NCBI GenBank assembly: GCA_947487765.1
Contig: CANKXO010000001.1
Location: forward strand, 124,001-188,000
Length of the DNA: 64,000 nucleotides
Direction of reading: 5' to 3'
Source: an uncultured Pseudomonadales bacterium
GTDB lineage: Bacteria > Pseudomonadota > Gammaproteobacteria > Pseudomonadales > Cellvibrionaceae
The notes beneath the pieces were generated by a model. It ran no database searches. It was not told the DNA's origin and saw only the letters and a list, made by a program, of their open reading frames with translations. Each line of letters opens with the position of its first letter. The stretch's first letter is position 1. The position numbers and the translations under genes were made by a program. Of this stretch, positions 28,422 through 36,970 are shown piece after piece.

Positions 28422-28882
28422 GATGTCACTCTATCGGATTCATTTTTACACCAATGGACTTCGACATCATGCCAAGCTCCTTTAGGAGCGCCGTTATCGA
28501 AAGCCTCTACATAATTATAACCCAAGCTTTCCATAAATCCTTGGGACCAAGCTTTTTCAATATCTTCTGGCGACTTCCCGAGCTTAATTCCAGATCTAAA
28601 TCGTGTAAGGTTATCATTAATGTATTTGTTGGAAATATTACTCGTATTATACTTCCTTTCCATGACTTTTATTAATCGGCTCAGTTCATTCCTTGCTCTG
28701 AATCCATGCATATAAACACGAGTGTCTGATTCTTTAGGATGGTTGGTATATGATCTGATATCCCAGGTTATAAAGGGTTTGCCAAATACTCTATGATTTT
28801 GTTTATAGAAGCCATATAAATAGGCTGCTCTTGTGTCATTCAAAGCATGCTTGATACATTCCGCTAGGTTGCAGGCCATCAC
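28418..28882 (-). CDS. Unknown 154-residue protein, second gene of the unit
   Basis: No domain is recognised. The sequence is rich in aromatic residues and Arg/Lys (AYLYGFYKQNHRVFGKPF, VYMHGFRARNELSRLIK), which suggests an enzyme or nucleic-acid-binding fold. It starts at GTG 28882 or the ATG after it, about 44 bp inside the end of the upstream gene. The long overlap is unusual and may reflect a fused ancestor with a frame change. Confidence 0.6.
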   Translation of the reverse strand: MMACNLAECIKHALNDTRAAYLYGFYKQNHRVFGKPFITWDIRSYTNHPKESDTRVYMHGFRARNELSRLIKVMERKYNTSNISNKYINDNLTRFRSGIKLGKSPEDIEKAWSQGFMESLGYNYVEAFDNGAPKGAWHDVEVHWCKNESDRVTS

Positions 28883-29096
28883 GATTTCTTTCAGCTGATA
28901 TAACTAACCTATTTTTGGCAACTTCAACAGCATCAAAAGATAAGTTAAACCAATTGCCGTCGCTAGGTATTTTTACAACCTTAGAAACTTCTCCGTTTTC
29001 AACCATTTTTGCTAAAGGTTCAGCAAGGCCAGAGAATAAGTTTTGATTATCTTTTTTCAGTAATTTTAGCTTGTTATTAATGAAATTCTTATTCAT
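28836..29096 (-). CDS. Unknown 86-residue protein, first gene of the unit
   Basis: A small lysine-rich protein (MNKNFINNKLKLLKKDNQNL) with a short beta-like C-terminal half (VVKIPSDGNWFNLSFDAVEVAKNRLVISAE). No family is recognised. It heads a minus-strand set of three overlapping genes and has its own upstream gap. Confidence 0.55.
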   Translation of the reverse strand: MNKNFINNKLKLLKKDNQNLFSGLAEPLAKMVENGEVSKVVKIPSDGNWFNLSFDAVEVAKNRLVISAERNRDGLQPSGMYQACFE

Positions 29097-29469
29097 CGCT
29101 ATCTTTCCCTATTATTGTTGCTGCGAATCCTATCAGATGCTTATATTTTTATAGAAGATTATGACGACATCAAAATAACTTTATGATCTGTCTCACACTT
29201 TTTGTTCTGGTTGCATTACCCCTTATCCGGTTACAGTATGATATCGTTGGTGATAGTGCATACAAAAGGGCTATCACAAAAGGTTTATGTACAACAGGTT
29301 AGGCATCAGCTTCACATTCAAGCTGCGTGTCCAAAAAAGCTGTCGGGAATTGAGGGAGCCGCTCGAGGATTGTTGTCATTTGATACTAAATAGGCAAGGC
29401 AATATTGATAGTTGTGATACAAAAAAGATACGTTTAAAAATTGCTAGCGATTTTTATTCTCAGATAATA
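29097..29469. other. Intergenic stretch with no recognised gene
   Basis: Lies between two minus-strand units. Two short open frames on the plus strand (about 29202-29523) overlap each other and have no recognisable domain or RBS. Confidence 0.4.
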
Positions 29470-30645
29470 TCAACGCTTAACTTCGATGCTTCCATAGCTC
29501 GGTTCGTGCTGAGCTACATCTGACTTTTTAGAAGGCATTGATTTTTTAGTTTTGTTCGATATTTTTTTCTTTTTATGGATGTTTTTATTAGCACTTTTAT
29601 TTGAAGTAATGGCTGATTGCTTGCCACCAAAATTTGTCTGCGAATTGAGGCGTTCTTCTCTGGGTGGCATACCCATATAATCTCGATAGCATTTGCTGAA
29701 ATGGGGAGTCGATACAAAACCGCAGGCGGTCGCTATTTCGATAATAGAGAGTGAAGTTTGTTTTAATAGTTGTCGTGCTCGAGCTAAGCGCAATTTTAAA
29801 TAATAACGCGAAGGCGTACAGTGTAAGTATTTTTGAAAAAGCCGTTCAAGTTGCCGGCGAGAGACATTCACATAATTCGCCAACTCATCCAGATGAATCG
29901 GTTCCTCTAAATTGTTTTCCATTAACGATACTAGCTCAACTAATTTAGGTTGCATATTGCCAATAGAATGTCGCATTGGCACTCGTTGATAATCAGCTTC
30001 TGAGCGTACGCGGTCACAGATAAACATATCAGAAATAGCCGCGACTAGTTCGCTACCATATTGTTGATGAATGAGTGCCAGCATCATGTCCAGAGGCACA
30101 ATACCGCCAGAGCTAGTGAGCCTGTCTTTGGATAAAGAATATAAATGGTTATTATTGTTAGCCTTAGGGAAGTTTTCGTTAATGGATGGAATGCATTCCC
30201 AGTGGGCGCTGAATTCGCGATTATCCAACAAGCCTGCTGCTGCTAAAACATAGGCGCCTGTGCAGACGGCCCCCAACTGAATGCCTTTACGATCCAGTTG
30301 TTTTAACCAGGAGAGTTGGCCCTTGGTGTAGCTGTGGGTGATATTCACTCCACCGACAACGATTAATGTATCCAAATGAATCGTTTTATTAGTCCCGTCA
30401 TTAATTCCATTATCCAAGCTGGCATCCGCTGACACTTTAATGCCATCGCTGGATTTAACCGGTTTGCCATTTTCGCTGAACACAATCCATTGGTAGAGTT
30501 CCTGACTCGACAATTGGTTGGCCATTCGTAATGGGTCAATGGCTGATGCAAAGGAGATCATCGTGAAATTATTAATTAATAGAAAACCGATTTTTTGAGG
30601 GTTGCTTTTTTTAGGGTCGAAACCGCTCATACTACTTGTCTTCAT
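29470..30645 (-). CDS. gbdR: GlxA-type AraC family regulator, likely GbdR
   Basis: A 391-residue protein with an N-terminal DJ-1/glutamine-amidotransferase-like domain (GFLLINNFTMISFASAIDPLRMANQLS, VGAVCTGAYVLAAAGLLD-type nucleophile region) and a C-terminal AraC helix-turn-helix pair (VSRRQLERLFQKYL, IATACGFVSTPHFSKCYRDYMG). The N-terminus closely resembles Pseudomonas GbdR as I recall it, the activator of glycine betaine catabolism. It is divergent from the FAD-GcvT dehydrogenase. A Lys/Ser-rich tail of about 55 residues after the second helix is unusual. Confidence 0.82.
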   Translation of the reverse strand: MKTSSMSGFDPKKSNPQKIGFLLINNFTMISFASAIDPLRMANQLSSQELYQWIVFSENGKPVKSSDGIKVSADASLDNGINDGTNKTIHLDTLIVVGGVNITHSYTKGQLSWLKQLDRKGIQLGAVCTGAYVLAAAGLLDNREFSAHWECIPSINENFPKANNNNHLYSLSKDRLTSSGGIVPLDMMLALIHQQYGSELVAAISDMFICDRVRSEADYQRVPMRHSIGNMQPKLVELVSLMENNLEEPIHLDELANYVNVSRRQLERLFQKYLHCTPSRYYLKLRLARARQLLKQTSLSIIEIATACGFVSTPHFSKCYRDYMGMPPREERLNSQTNFGGKQSAITSNKSANKNIHKKKKISNKTKKSMPSKKSDVAQHEPSYGSIEVKR

Positions 30646-31015
30646 AAAATACCTTAACGCTCATTTCATTGGCTTCGGTTGTTTTCGAGCCGTTTTGCTA
30701 TAGACCATTTGATGATGCGTTCGATCAATTGTCAATAAAATAATATTGTGTGCTAAAGGCAGCATAAAGAACTCTATTTTTTATACTGCTGGGTTATTTA
30801 CTAAGTTGACGATATTTCGATGGCGAGTGTCGTTTATAGTGAGTTTATGTCGTTAAATTCCAATAAACTGATGAGCTGAAGTGCTACTAAGAAAGCAATG
30901 TTATGGCCGTTATGGGTTGCTGGTGAGTCAGCCGACAATTTTAACGTTGAGATAAAAATAACAGTATTTGCCATAGCCCTTATCAAGAATCTAATTGTGC
31001 AGGAGACCCCAGTCA
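30646..31015. promoter_or_regulatory. Divergent promoter region between gbdR and the demethylase
   Basis: The gap must carry both promoters. A GCTG-N6-CAGC inverted repeat is seen at 30919-30932, near the demethylase start, and is a candidate operator. An AGGAGA Shine-Dalgarno precedes the ATG at 31016. Confidence 0.45.
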
Positions 31016-33580
31016 ATGGCTGAACTTCCCAAAAAAGCAAAAGTTGTCATCATCGGTCAGGGTGGCATTGTTGGTGCATCTGTTGTGCATCACCTAATCG
31101 AGTTAGGCTGGGACGACATTGTGGGGCTGGACAAGTCTGCAATCCCAACGGATATTGGTTCTACGGCTCATGCATCTGATTTTTGTTATATGACATCCCA
31201 TGACCATATGAGCTGTTACACCACTATTTATAGTCGACAGTTTTTTGAAAAAATGGGTAACTATACCCGTGTAGGTGGTCTAGAAGTTGCTCGTGTCGGC
31301 GACGACGAACGTATGGAAGAGCTAAAACGCAAAGTGGGCTCTGGTAAAGCATTTGGCACTAATGTCAGCTTAATCAGTGCCAGTGAGGCTAAAGAGAAAT
31401 TCCCACTGCTCGAAGAGGACATGATACAAGGGGCTATGTGGGACCCGGATGCAGGCTTAGTGTCACCGCGTTCACAAACCGTGACGGGTATCCTTATAGA
31501 AGATGCTGTTGCCACAGGTAAATTAACCACTTTTGCTAATACGCCAGCCACAGGTATTGATGTCCAAGATGGCCGTATTCGTGGCGTACAAACCGACAAA
31601 GGTTATATCGAAGCGGAAAACGTTGTTCTTTGTGCCGGTATCTGGGGACCGCTAGTCGCCGATATGGCAGGCGAAAAACTACCGATGATGCCATTATGTC
31701 ACCCCTTAACCTTCTTTGGTCCCTACAATGAGTTCGAAGGCACGGGTAAAGATATTGGTTTCCCCTTGCTTCGTGATCAGGGTAATTCTGCTTACATGCG
31801 TGATACTGGCGACCCAACAACTGCCGAAGGTGGGCAAATCGAATGGGGTTACTATGAAGAAAACAATCCGCGCTTAGTACGTCCAAGAGATATTTTGGAG
31901 CAAGAAGATGCGCGACTATCACCTTCGATGCTCGATCTGGATGTTGAACAAATTATGGCCCCATTGGAGCGTGCCATGGAACTCACTCCTATTTTGGGTG
32001 AACTGGGCTTTGATGAAAAACACTCCTTCGATGGCCTCTTATCAGTCACTGCTGATGGTGGCTCATTAGTGGGTGAATCGCCAGATACCCGTGGCCTTTG
32101 GATTTGCGAAGCGGTCTGGGTAAAAGACGGCCCCGGCATGGGCAAAATTCTTGCGGAGTTAATGACACACGGTAAAACAGAATTGGATATTTTTGGTATT
32201 GATATCGCACGGTTTTATCCCATTCAAAAATCAGAAAACTACACCTATGAGCGCTGCTACGAATCTTCCTTCAAAGTGTATAACCCGCCTATTCATACGC
32301 GTGAGCCATACACTCGAGGCCGCAATCTTCGCCGTAGCCCATTCTGGCCGAGGGAAAAAGAACTCGGTGCCCATTTTTTGGAAGCGGCCGGGTGGGAGAG
32401 AGCACAAGCCTATGCGTCTAACGAACATCTATTAGAAAAATATGCCGACCAAGTACCTGTGCGCGAGAATGAGTGGGACAACCGCCACTTTTGGCGTGTG
32501 GCTAACGCCGAGCAATTAGCGATGAGTGACAGTGTTGGAATGGTTAACGTCTCCCACTTTGCGATCTTTGATGTGTCGGGTAAAGATGCTGAAGCATTAA
32601 TGGAATATTTAAGTGTCGCTAAGGTCGGTGGCACTACGCCGTTGGGGAAAGGTGTTTATACCCACTTCCTTGATGAATATGGTGGCGTCCGTTCTGACTT
32701 AACCATCGTGCGCATGATGGAAGATCGCTTCCGTGTTATGTGTGGGGGTGATACCGGGCATCGCGATTATGTCTGGATGAAGCGCATGGCCGATAGCAAA
32801 GATTACTCCGTTTATATTGAAGAGCGCACTGACCAAATTGCAGCCTTAGGTCTTTGGGGCCCCGATGCCAGAAAGACATTGGAATCTATCGTTGATAAAC
32901 CGGAAGAGCTAAGCCACGAAAATTTCCCTTACGTCACCACCAAAGAAATCAGTGTCAGTGGTATCCCCATTTGGGCTTTCCGAATTTCGTATGTGGGTGA
33001 GCAGGGTTGGGAGCTGTATGTGCCCTTTAGTTACGGTATTACCTTGTGGGATATGCTTATCGAAAAAGGCGTTGTGCCCGTAGGGGCTGAAACATACGGC
33101 ACTAGCCGTCGCTTAGAGAAAAGTTTACGTTTGCAAAACGCGGATCTATTAAGTGAATACAACCTTTACGAAGCAGGGCTCTCTCGCCCTAAAGTAAAAG
33201 AGGCCGATTTTAATGGTAAAGCGGCTTATCTGGAACAGCGTGAGCGCGACCATCAGCCCGCTTACTTATGTATCATGACCATGATGGAAAATACCGACGC
33301 CAAAGGAGTCGCACGTTACCCTGTTGGTCAGTGGCCCATTGTTAATCCTGATACCGGCGATATTCTTGTCGACTCAGAAGGTCGCCGTTCCTACGCAACG
33401 AGCACTTCATACGGCCCATCCCTCGGTAAAAATATTATCCTCGGTTATTTACCCCACGAACACGCAAAAGAAGGTAATGTGCTAGCGATGGAATACTTTA
33501 ATGAACCTTATAAAATTAAAGTAGAAGCCGTGGGTTGTAAGCCACTATACGACCCCAAAAATGAAAAACCTAAGTCTTAG
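31016..33580 (+). CDS. FAD-dependent demethylating dehydrogenase with GcvT domain, probable dimethylglycine dehydrogenase
   Basis: An 854-residue protein (ATG 31016 behind AGGAGA). The N-terminal half is a DAO-type FAD domain (VVIIGQGGIVGAS; GSTAHASDF carries the likely flavin-linked His). The second half, from about residue 430, is a GcvT/aminomethyltransferase domain that would pass the one-carbon unit to tetrahydrofolate. This is the DMGDH/sarcosine dehydrogenase layout. With GbdR divergent and gbcAB/sox further on, the best guess is dimethylglycine to sarcosine. Sarcosine or another N-methyl substrate is possible. Confidence 0.82.
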   Translation: MAELPKKAKVVIIGQGGIVGASVVHHLIELGWDDIVGLDKSAIPTDIGSTAHASDFCYMTSHDHMSCYTTIYSRQFFEKMGNYTRVGGLEVARVGDDERMEELKRKVGSGKAFGTNVSLISASEAKEKFPLLEEDMIQGAMWDPDAGLVSPRSQTVTGILIEDAVATGKLTTFANTPATGIDVQDGRIRGVQTDKGYIEAENVVLCAGIWGPLVADMAGEKLPMMPLCHPLTFFGPYNEFEGTGKDIGFPLLRDQGNSAYMRDTGDPTTAEGGQIEWGYYEENNPRLVRPRDILEQEDARLSPSMLDLDVEQIMAPLERAMELTPILGELGFDEKHSFDGLLSVTADGGSLVGESPDTRGLWICEAVWVKDGPGMGKILAELMTHGKTELDIFGIDIARFYPIQKSENYTYERCYESSFKVYNPPIHTREPYTRGRNLRRSPFWPREKELGAHFLEAAGWERAQAYASNEHLLEKYADQVPVRENEWDNRHFWRVANAEQLAMSDSVGMVNVSHFAIFDVSGKDAEALMEYLSVAKVGGTTPLGKGVYTHFLDEYGGVRSDLTIVRMMEDRFRVMCGGDTGHRDYVWMKRMADSKDYSVYIEERTDQIAALGLWGPDARKTLESIVDKPEELSHENFPYVTTKEISVSGIPIWAFRISYVGEQGWELYVPFSYGITLWDMLIEKGVVPVGAETYGTSRRLEKSLRLQNADLLSEYNLYEAGLSRPKVKEADFNGKAAYLEQRERDHQPAYLCIMTMMENTDAKGVARYPVGQWPIVNPDTGDILVDSEGRRSYATSTSYGPSLGKNIILGYLPHEHAKEGNVLAMEYFNEPYKIKVEAVGCKPLYDPKNEKPKS

Positions 33581-33606
33581 ATTTAATAACAAATAAATGG
33601 ATAACT

Positions 33607-33635
33607 AAAAGCCCCACATTGTTGGGGCTTTTTTA
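33607..33635 (+). terminator. Intrinsic terminator after the demethylase
   Basis: Stem GCCCCA/TGGGGC (33611-33616 with 33623-33628) with a 6-nt loop, a run of A before and six T after. Confidence 0.93.
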
Positions 33636-33698
33636 TTACTACCTGTTGTCATACAGTAAGAGTGGTTAATAGTAATGATTTTAAAAAAGGGGTGAAAA

Positions 33699-34082
33699 AT
33701 GACTCAAAATATAGAGGCTAACAAAAAGGCGGCAATAAATTTTTATCAAACGGCATATTTGGGTGAACCCTCAAAAGCAGTTGAGCGATATGTTGGGGAG
33801 CAATATATCCAACATAACCCAGCTGTTGCTGACGGCAAGCAGGGTTTTATCGACTACTTTGAAAAAATGCAAAAAGAGTACCCTAAAAAAGAGATCGAAT
33901 TTTTGCGGATTATTGCAGAAGGTGATTTAGTTGCGCTTCATACCCATCAAACGTGGCCTGGTGATGATCACTATGTGACAATGGATTTTTTTCGCTTCAA
34001 TGATGCTGGAAAAATCGTAGAGCACTGGGATTCTATTCAAAGTGTTCCGGAAGATTCAAAACATAACAATACAATGTATTAA
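33699..34082 (+). CDS. SnoaL-like (NTF2 fold) protein
   Basis: A 127-residue protein of the SnoaL/NTF2 superfamily (VERYVGEQYIQHNPAVADGKQGFIDYF, MDFFRFNDAGKIVEHWDSIQ). Members include polyketide cyclases and many uncharacterised hydrolase-like proteins. The ATG lies behind AAAGGGGTG. It stands alone after a strong terminator, so it has its own promoter. The substrate is unknown. Confidence 0.82.
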   Translation: MTQNIEANKKAAINFYQTAYLGEPSKAVERYVGEQYIQHNPAVADGKQGFIDYFEKMQKEYPKKEIEFLRIIAEGDLVALHTHQTWPGDDHYVTMDFFRFNDAGKIVEHWDSIQSVPEDSKHNNTMY

Positions 34083-34164
34083 ATAGCCAGTGAATAAACT
34101 TGAAATTACTAGAAATTTTTTATATTTCCTCTAATTAATGTGTGCCTAGCTATAAAAGCTAGGT

Positions 34165-34686
34165 TTAGAGCATGCGTTTTAGAATACGTAGTCCCGATAT
34201 CTCGTGCTTAATAACCGCGCTAATATGAAGTACGATAAATAATACCAATATCTGACAAGCGTATATATGTAGTTGTTCAAAAAAATGATGTAGCTCTGGT
34301 TGAGTAATGACATGAGGAATAGCAAACCAATTAAAAATATTAATAGGGTGTTGCATCATTAATACGCCAGTGATTAAAACAATGGAAATGATTACATACA
34401 TTAGATGGTGAACAGTGCTGGCGATTTTATTTTCTTTCTGGATAATCTTTGATTGATGAACTTTCCCTCTCCGTAAGCTGCTACCGTATTTATACGATAA
34501 TCGAAAGATAAATAAGGGTATAAATAATGTTGTTAGAGAAACATTAATAAAAGAAATCATATGTTTTGTATTGTCGCCAATGGGTAATTGTGCAGCATAC
34601 AATCCAGACAGCGATGCCCATATAATTACTATGGCTGAAATCCAGTGCATGGTCCGGATAACTATATCGTATTTAACTAAAATCAT
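34165..34686 (-). CDS. Cytochrome b561 family protein
   Basis: A 173-residue membrane protein with four likely helices and family-typical histidines (MHWISAIVIIWASLSG, STVHHLMYVIISIVLITGVLM, HIYACQILVLFIVLHISAVIKHE). It would carry two b hemes and move electrons to or from quinone, for example in oxidative defence. Stands alone. The heme-binding histidines expected for this fold look present. Confidence 0.82.
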   Translation of the reverse strand: MILVKYDIVIRTMHWISAIVIIWASLSGLYAAQLPIGDNTKHMISFINVSLTTLFIPLFIFRLSYKYGSSLRRGKVHQSKIIQKENKIASTVHHLMYVIISIVLITGVLMMQHPINIFNWFAIPHVITQPELHHFFEQLHIYACQILVLFIVLHISAVIKHEISGLRILKRML

Positions 34687-34793
34687 TCGCTATAACCTTG
34701 ATGTTTTGAAAATAAAGCTCTGTGTGATTATTATGAATTAGCGTATGTGAAAAAAAAGTTAAGCAGTGCTGCCAGCACTCTAGCGGATAAAAA

Positions 34794-34857
34794 TAGAAGT
34801 AAGAAATAAGAAAGTAAGAGGCAAGAACTAAGAATTAAGGGTTAAGAACTAAGGAGT
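34794..34857. repeat. Purine-rich degenerate short repeat
   Basis: About 60 bp made of imperfect AAGAAxTAAG-like units (for example GTAAGAAATAAGAAAGTAAG and CAAGAACTAAGAATTAAGG). It lies in the gap before the DUF2007-like gene. Possible replication slippage product; function unknown. Confidence 0.55.
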
Positions 34858-34944
34858 AGTTGTGGCATCGCTTTTATTGATAAAGAGGATTACAATAAAG
34901 AGTAAGTTGTAAAGTTTTTATATCGTTACTAGATATGGGTGAAT

Positions 34945-35328
34945 ATGATGAAAGTAGTCACTCAATATGTCGACTCAGGTGATGCAACCAAAGCAAAAGC
35001 CCAATTGCGTGCAGCCGGTATTATGGCGGACATTGCTATTATCGATCCTCACTTTATTCAGCCCTCTAAATCAGGTGCTGTACGCATAGAGCTATGGGTT
35101 GAGTTTGATGATCAATTTGAGGATGCGGTTCAACTGCTGCAAAACCCCGACCATATTCCCAAGAGAATTATCACCTTAGAGGAAATGGAAAAAATAGAGT
35201 CATCTAAAAGCTATAGAAAACATAAAACCCTTCCTCAACCAAAAAAAACTTCACCGAGTATTGTTATAAAATTAATTGTTGGCGTTTGCCTGCTTGGTTT
35301 AATTGCCTTTCTTCTCGATATTTTTTAG
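34945..35328 (+). CDS. DUF2007-like protein with C-terminal membrane anchor
   Basis: About 127 residues. The N-terminal part (VVTQYVDSGDATKAKAQLRAAGIMADIAIID) fits the small DUF2007 signal-transducing-like domain. A basic linker follows, then a single C-terminal transmembrane helix (IVIKLIVGVCLLGLIAFLLDIF). ATG 34945 or 34948, or a GTG 6 bp earlier. Function unknown. Confidence 0.7.
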   Translation: MMKVVTQYVDSGDATKAKAQLRAAGIMADIAIIDPHFIQPSKSGAVRIELWVEFDDQFEDAVQLLQNPDHIPKRIITLEEMEKIESSKSYRKHKTLPQPKKTSPSIVIKLIVGVCLLGLIAFLLDIF

Positions 35329-35579
35329 GCATTACTGCAATGAACATCGTTTACATTGTTTCAGTTGTCAGTCCTATTACGCTAACTCCTTTCAAATATT
35401 TCGCCGCGTTCATATATTAATAAGGCGTGTCGTCTCACTAATAGTTGACTTGATAAGTGCTTTTAATAAATACTATTAAATCAAAGGCTTATGTTGTTGA
35501 TTTGGGCGACAATAAATATACGGGCCGCCCTATTAATAGACTGTTAGCACTTAATTACAATTACACATAGGATGTTAAG

Positions 35580-35888
35580 ATGCAATTTGAATGGGATGAA
35601 GATAAAAGGGAGAAAACTCTAAGGGAAAGAAGTATCGATTTCGTTGATGCTATTAAAATATGGAGAGACCCAAGAAGACAAGAGAGGGTAGATCACCGGA
35701 AACAGTACGATGAAATAAGAATGCAAACTATAGGTATGTCAAAGCTTGGGTTGTTGTTTGTTGTTTATACTGAACGAGCATACGAAGGGGATGAAGAGGT
35801 TATACGTATAATTTCTGTCAGAAAGGCTAATAAACGAGAAAAAAGGGATTATGAAACTATGACTTTTCATGCGAGGTTAGCGCAATGA
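35580..35888 (+). CDS. brnT: BrnT family toxin
   Basis: A 102-residue type II toxin of the BrnT ribonuclease family: FEWDEDKREKTLRERSIDF at the N-terminus, the DPRR and IGMSKLGLLFVVYTER segments, and IRIISVRKANKREKRDYE at the end. BrnT has an RelE-like fold and cleaves RNA. Its stop overlaps the antitoxin start (ATGA), the usual toxin-first order for BrnTA. An AGGA RBS precedes the ATG. Confidence 0.88.
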   Translation: MQFEWDEDKREKTLRERSIDFVDAIKIWRDPRRQERVDHRKQYDEIRMQTIGMSKLGLLFVVYTERAYEGDEEVIRIISVRKANKREKRDYETMTFHARLAQ

Positions 35889-36076
35889 GTAAAATTAAAA
35901 GGTATACATTGGAAGAGGTTGAGCAAATGGAAAGTCGATCAGATCAAAAAAAATTTGATGAGACGACAGAAAAAGATATTCTTGAGCAAAGTATGTCAGA
36001 TCCTGACACCCCAATTTTAACTGAAAAAGAGTTAAAGGAAATGAAGCCAGCATCGGAGAGGAAAAGTGGAAAATAA
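35885..36076 (+). CDS. brnA: BrnA-type antitoxin
   Basis: A 63-residue protein. The pattern RYTLEEVEQMESRSDQKKFDETTEKDILEQSMSDPDTP follows the BrnA-like consensus of a hydrophobic start, then (S/T)D, then (D/E)DIE, then DPD. The DNA-binding C-terminal ribbon-helix-helix of longer BrnA is not evident, so it may be a short form. It overlaps brnT by 4 bp. The downstream ORF begins inside its last codons. Confidence 0.72.
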   Translation: MSKIKRYTLEEVEQMESRSDQKKFDETTEKDILEQSMSDPDTPILTEKELKEMKPASERKSGK

Positions 36077-36203
36077 AAAAAAGACAAGAGTGACTATAGA
36101 AGAAGCTTCTAAAATGAAAGGGAAAACACAGTGGGCTAAATTAGTTGCTGAAGAGCGAAGTGCTAACAAGAAAGTTCAGTCGACGCAAAAAACACGTGGT
36201 TGA
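36066..36203 (+). CDS. Short second antitoxin-like ORF (45 residues)
   Basis: Starts at GTG and overlaps the end of brnA by 11 bp. Its first half, RVTIEEASKMKGKTQWAKLV, matches the same N-terminal pattern as BrnA-type antitoxins, then it stops before the DIE/DPD part. It may be a decayed or minimal second antitoxin. Too short to be certain that it is translated. Confidence 0.5.
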   Translation: MENKKKTRVTIEEASKMKGKTQWAKLVAEERSANKKVQSTQKTRG

Positions 36204-36237
36204 TTTTGGCGTTATTTGAATAAGGTAGTATAAAACT

Positions 36238-36888
36238 ATGATAACTTTCGATGATTATTCGCTGCGAATTGCTGACTATGAAGCTAAACACGCAAAGTGG
36301 ACTAATATGTGGCGTTTAGGTGTGGTTTTATTCACAAGGCCCGAAGAAAAGATATGTAAGGAAGTTATTGCCCCTAGTTTAAATTATCTTCATGAGCTTA
36401 CCGGAGAAAAAGTGCATTTTTACTTTGTAGGTTTTTGTGATCGAGAGCTTGGATCTTATAGCCAAAAATCTGCAGGTAATTTATTCGGAGATGAAAAAGA
36501 CTGGTATTTTTCTCCTCGACACTTTTCATATGTACAAGAAAAATTTGAACAAATAACTAATGATAACTGGCAATATTCCGGCGGTACCGACATGTTAGTA
36601 GTGCCTTACCGTATAAGGAAGGGTAATTTTTATATTGACGCGGAGAAGGCAATAGATATCAAACTGTCAAAATTGGCTCAGCAAAATGAAAATTATACTC
36701 CGGAAGAAATAGTTCAAATCATTGTTAGACAACTTAAAAAAGGGAAAGATATTGATGGGGTAAGTAACTCAAGAGTGATGGATGGGATAAAAGAAGGGTT
36801 AAAAAAGTCTTTTTTATCTTTATTGCCAGACGGGCTTTCCAATACTTATTCTGTCCTAGAACCATTTGCTGTAAGGGATCTCACATAA
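36238..36888 (+). CDS. Unknown 216-residue protein in a cassette-like setting
   Basis: No domain is recognised. Features seen are aromatic-rich segments (KVHFYFVGFCDRELGSYSQ, DWYFSPRHFSYVQEKFEQI), a Gly-rich turn (YSGGTDMLVVPYR) and a helical C-terminal half. Predicted to be cytoplasmic. Its stop codon is the TAA of TAACAAG, the start of an attC-like site, and GGCGTTAT lies 24 bp upstream of its ATG. That arrangement resembles a gene cassette. Confidence 0.6.
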   Translation: MITFDDYSLRIADYEAKHAKWTNMWRLGVVLFTRPEEKICKEVIAPSLNYLHELTGEKVHFYFVGFCDRELGSYSQKSAGNLFGDEKDWYFSPRHFSYVQEKFEQITNDNWQYSGGTDMLVVPYRIRKGNFYIDAEKAIDIKLSKLAQQNENYTPEEIVQIIVRQLKKGKDIDGVSNSRVMDGIKEGLKKSFLSLLPDGLSNTYSVLEPFAVRDLT

Positions 36889-36957
36889 CAAGTCAATCAA
36901 CTACGCGCCTCCGGCGCCGGACGTAGCAAAGCTGCGCCATTTATGTGGGCGTTAACC
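36886..36957 (+). repeat. attC-like site downstream of the 216-residue gene
   Basis: 72 bp beginning TAACAAG (sharing the gene's stop) and ending GGGCGTTAACC, with an inner inverted repeat CTACG/CGTAG around GCCTCCGGC. This matches the general form of integron attC sites (TAACAA ... GGGCGTTA). The terminal core is not the full GTTRRRY consensus and the arms pair poorly beyond TAAC/GTTA, so it may be degenerate. No integrase gene is in the window. Confidence 0.5.
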
Positions 36958-36970
36958 ATCAAGGAAATAT

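Noticed and set aside
29202-29523. Two overlapping plus-strand frames before gbdR
   Set aside because: They overlap each other and lack RBS and recognisable domains; they may be decayed sequence but I cannot support a gene.
31016-33580. DMSP demethylase DmdA as an alternative for the FAD-GcvT protein
   Set aside because: DmdA is a stand-alone GcvT-like protein with no FAD domain; this protein has a full FAD oxidoreductase half.
35500-35579. Possible attC before brnT (GGGCG ... GGCCGCCC ... GTTAGC)
   Set aside because: Weak pairing and the wrong spacing and core; not enough to call a recombination site.
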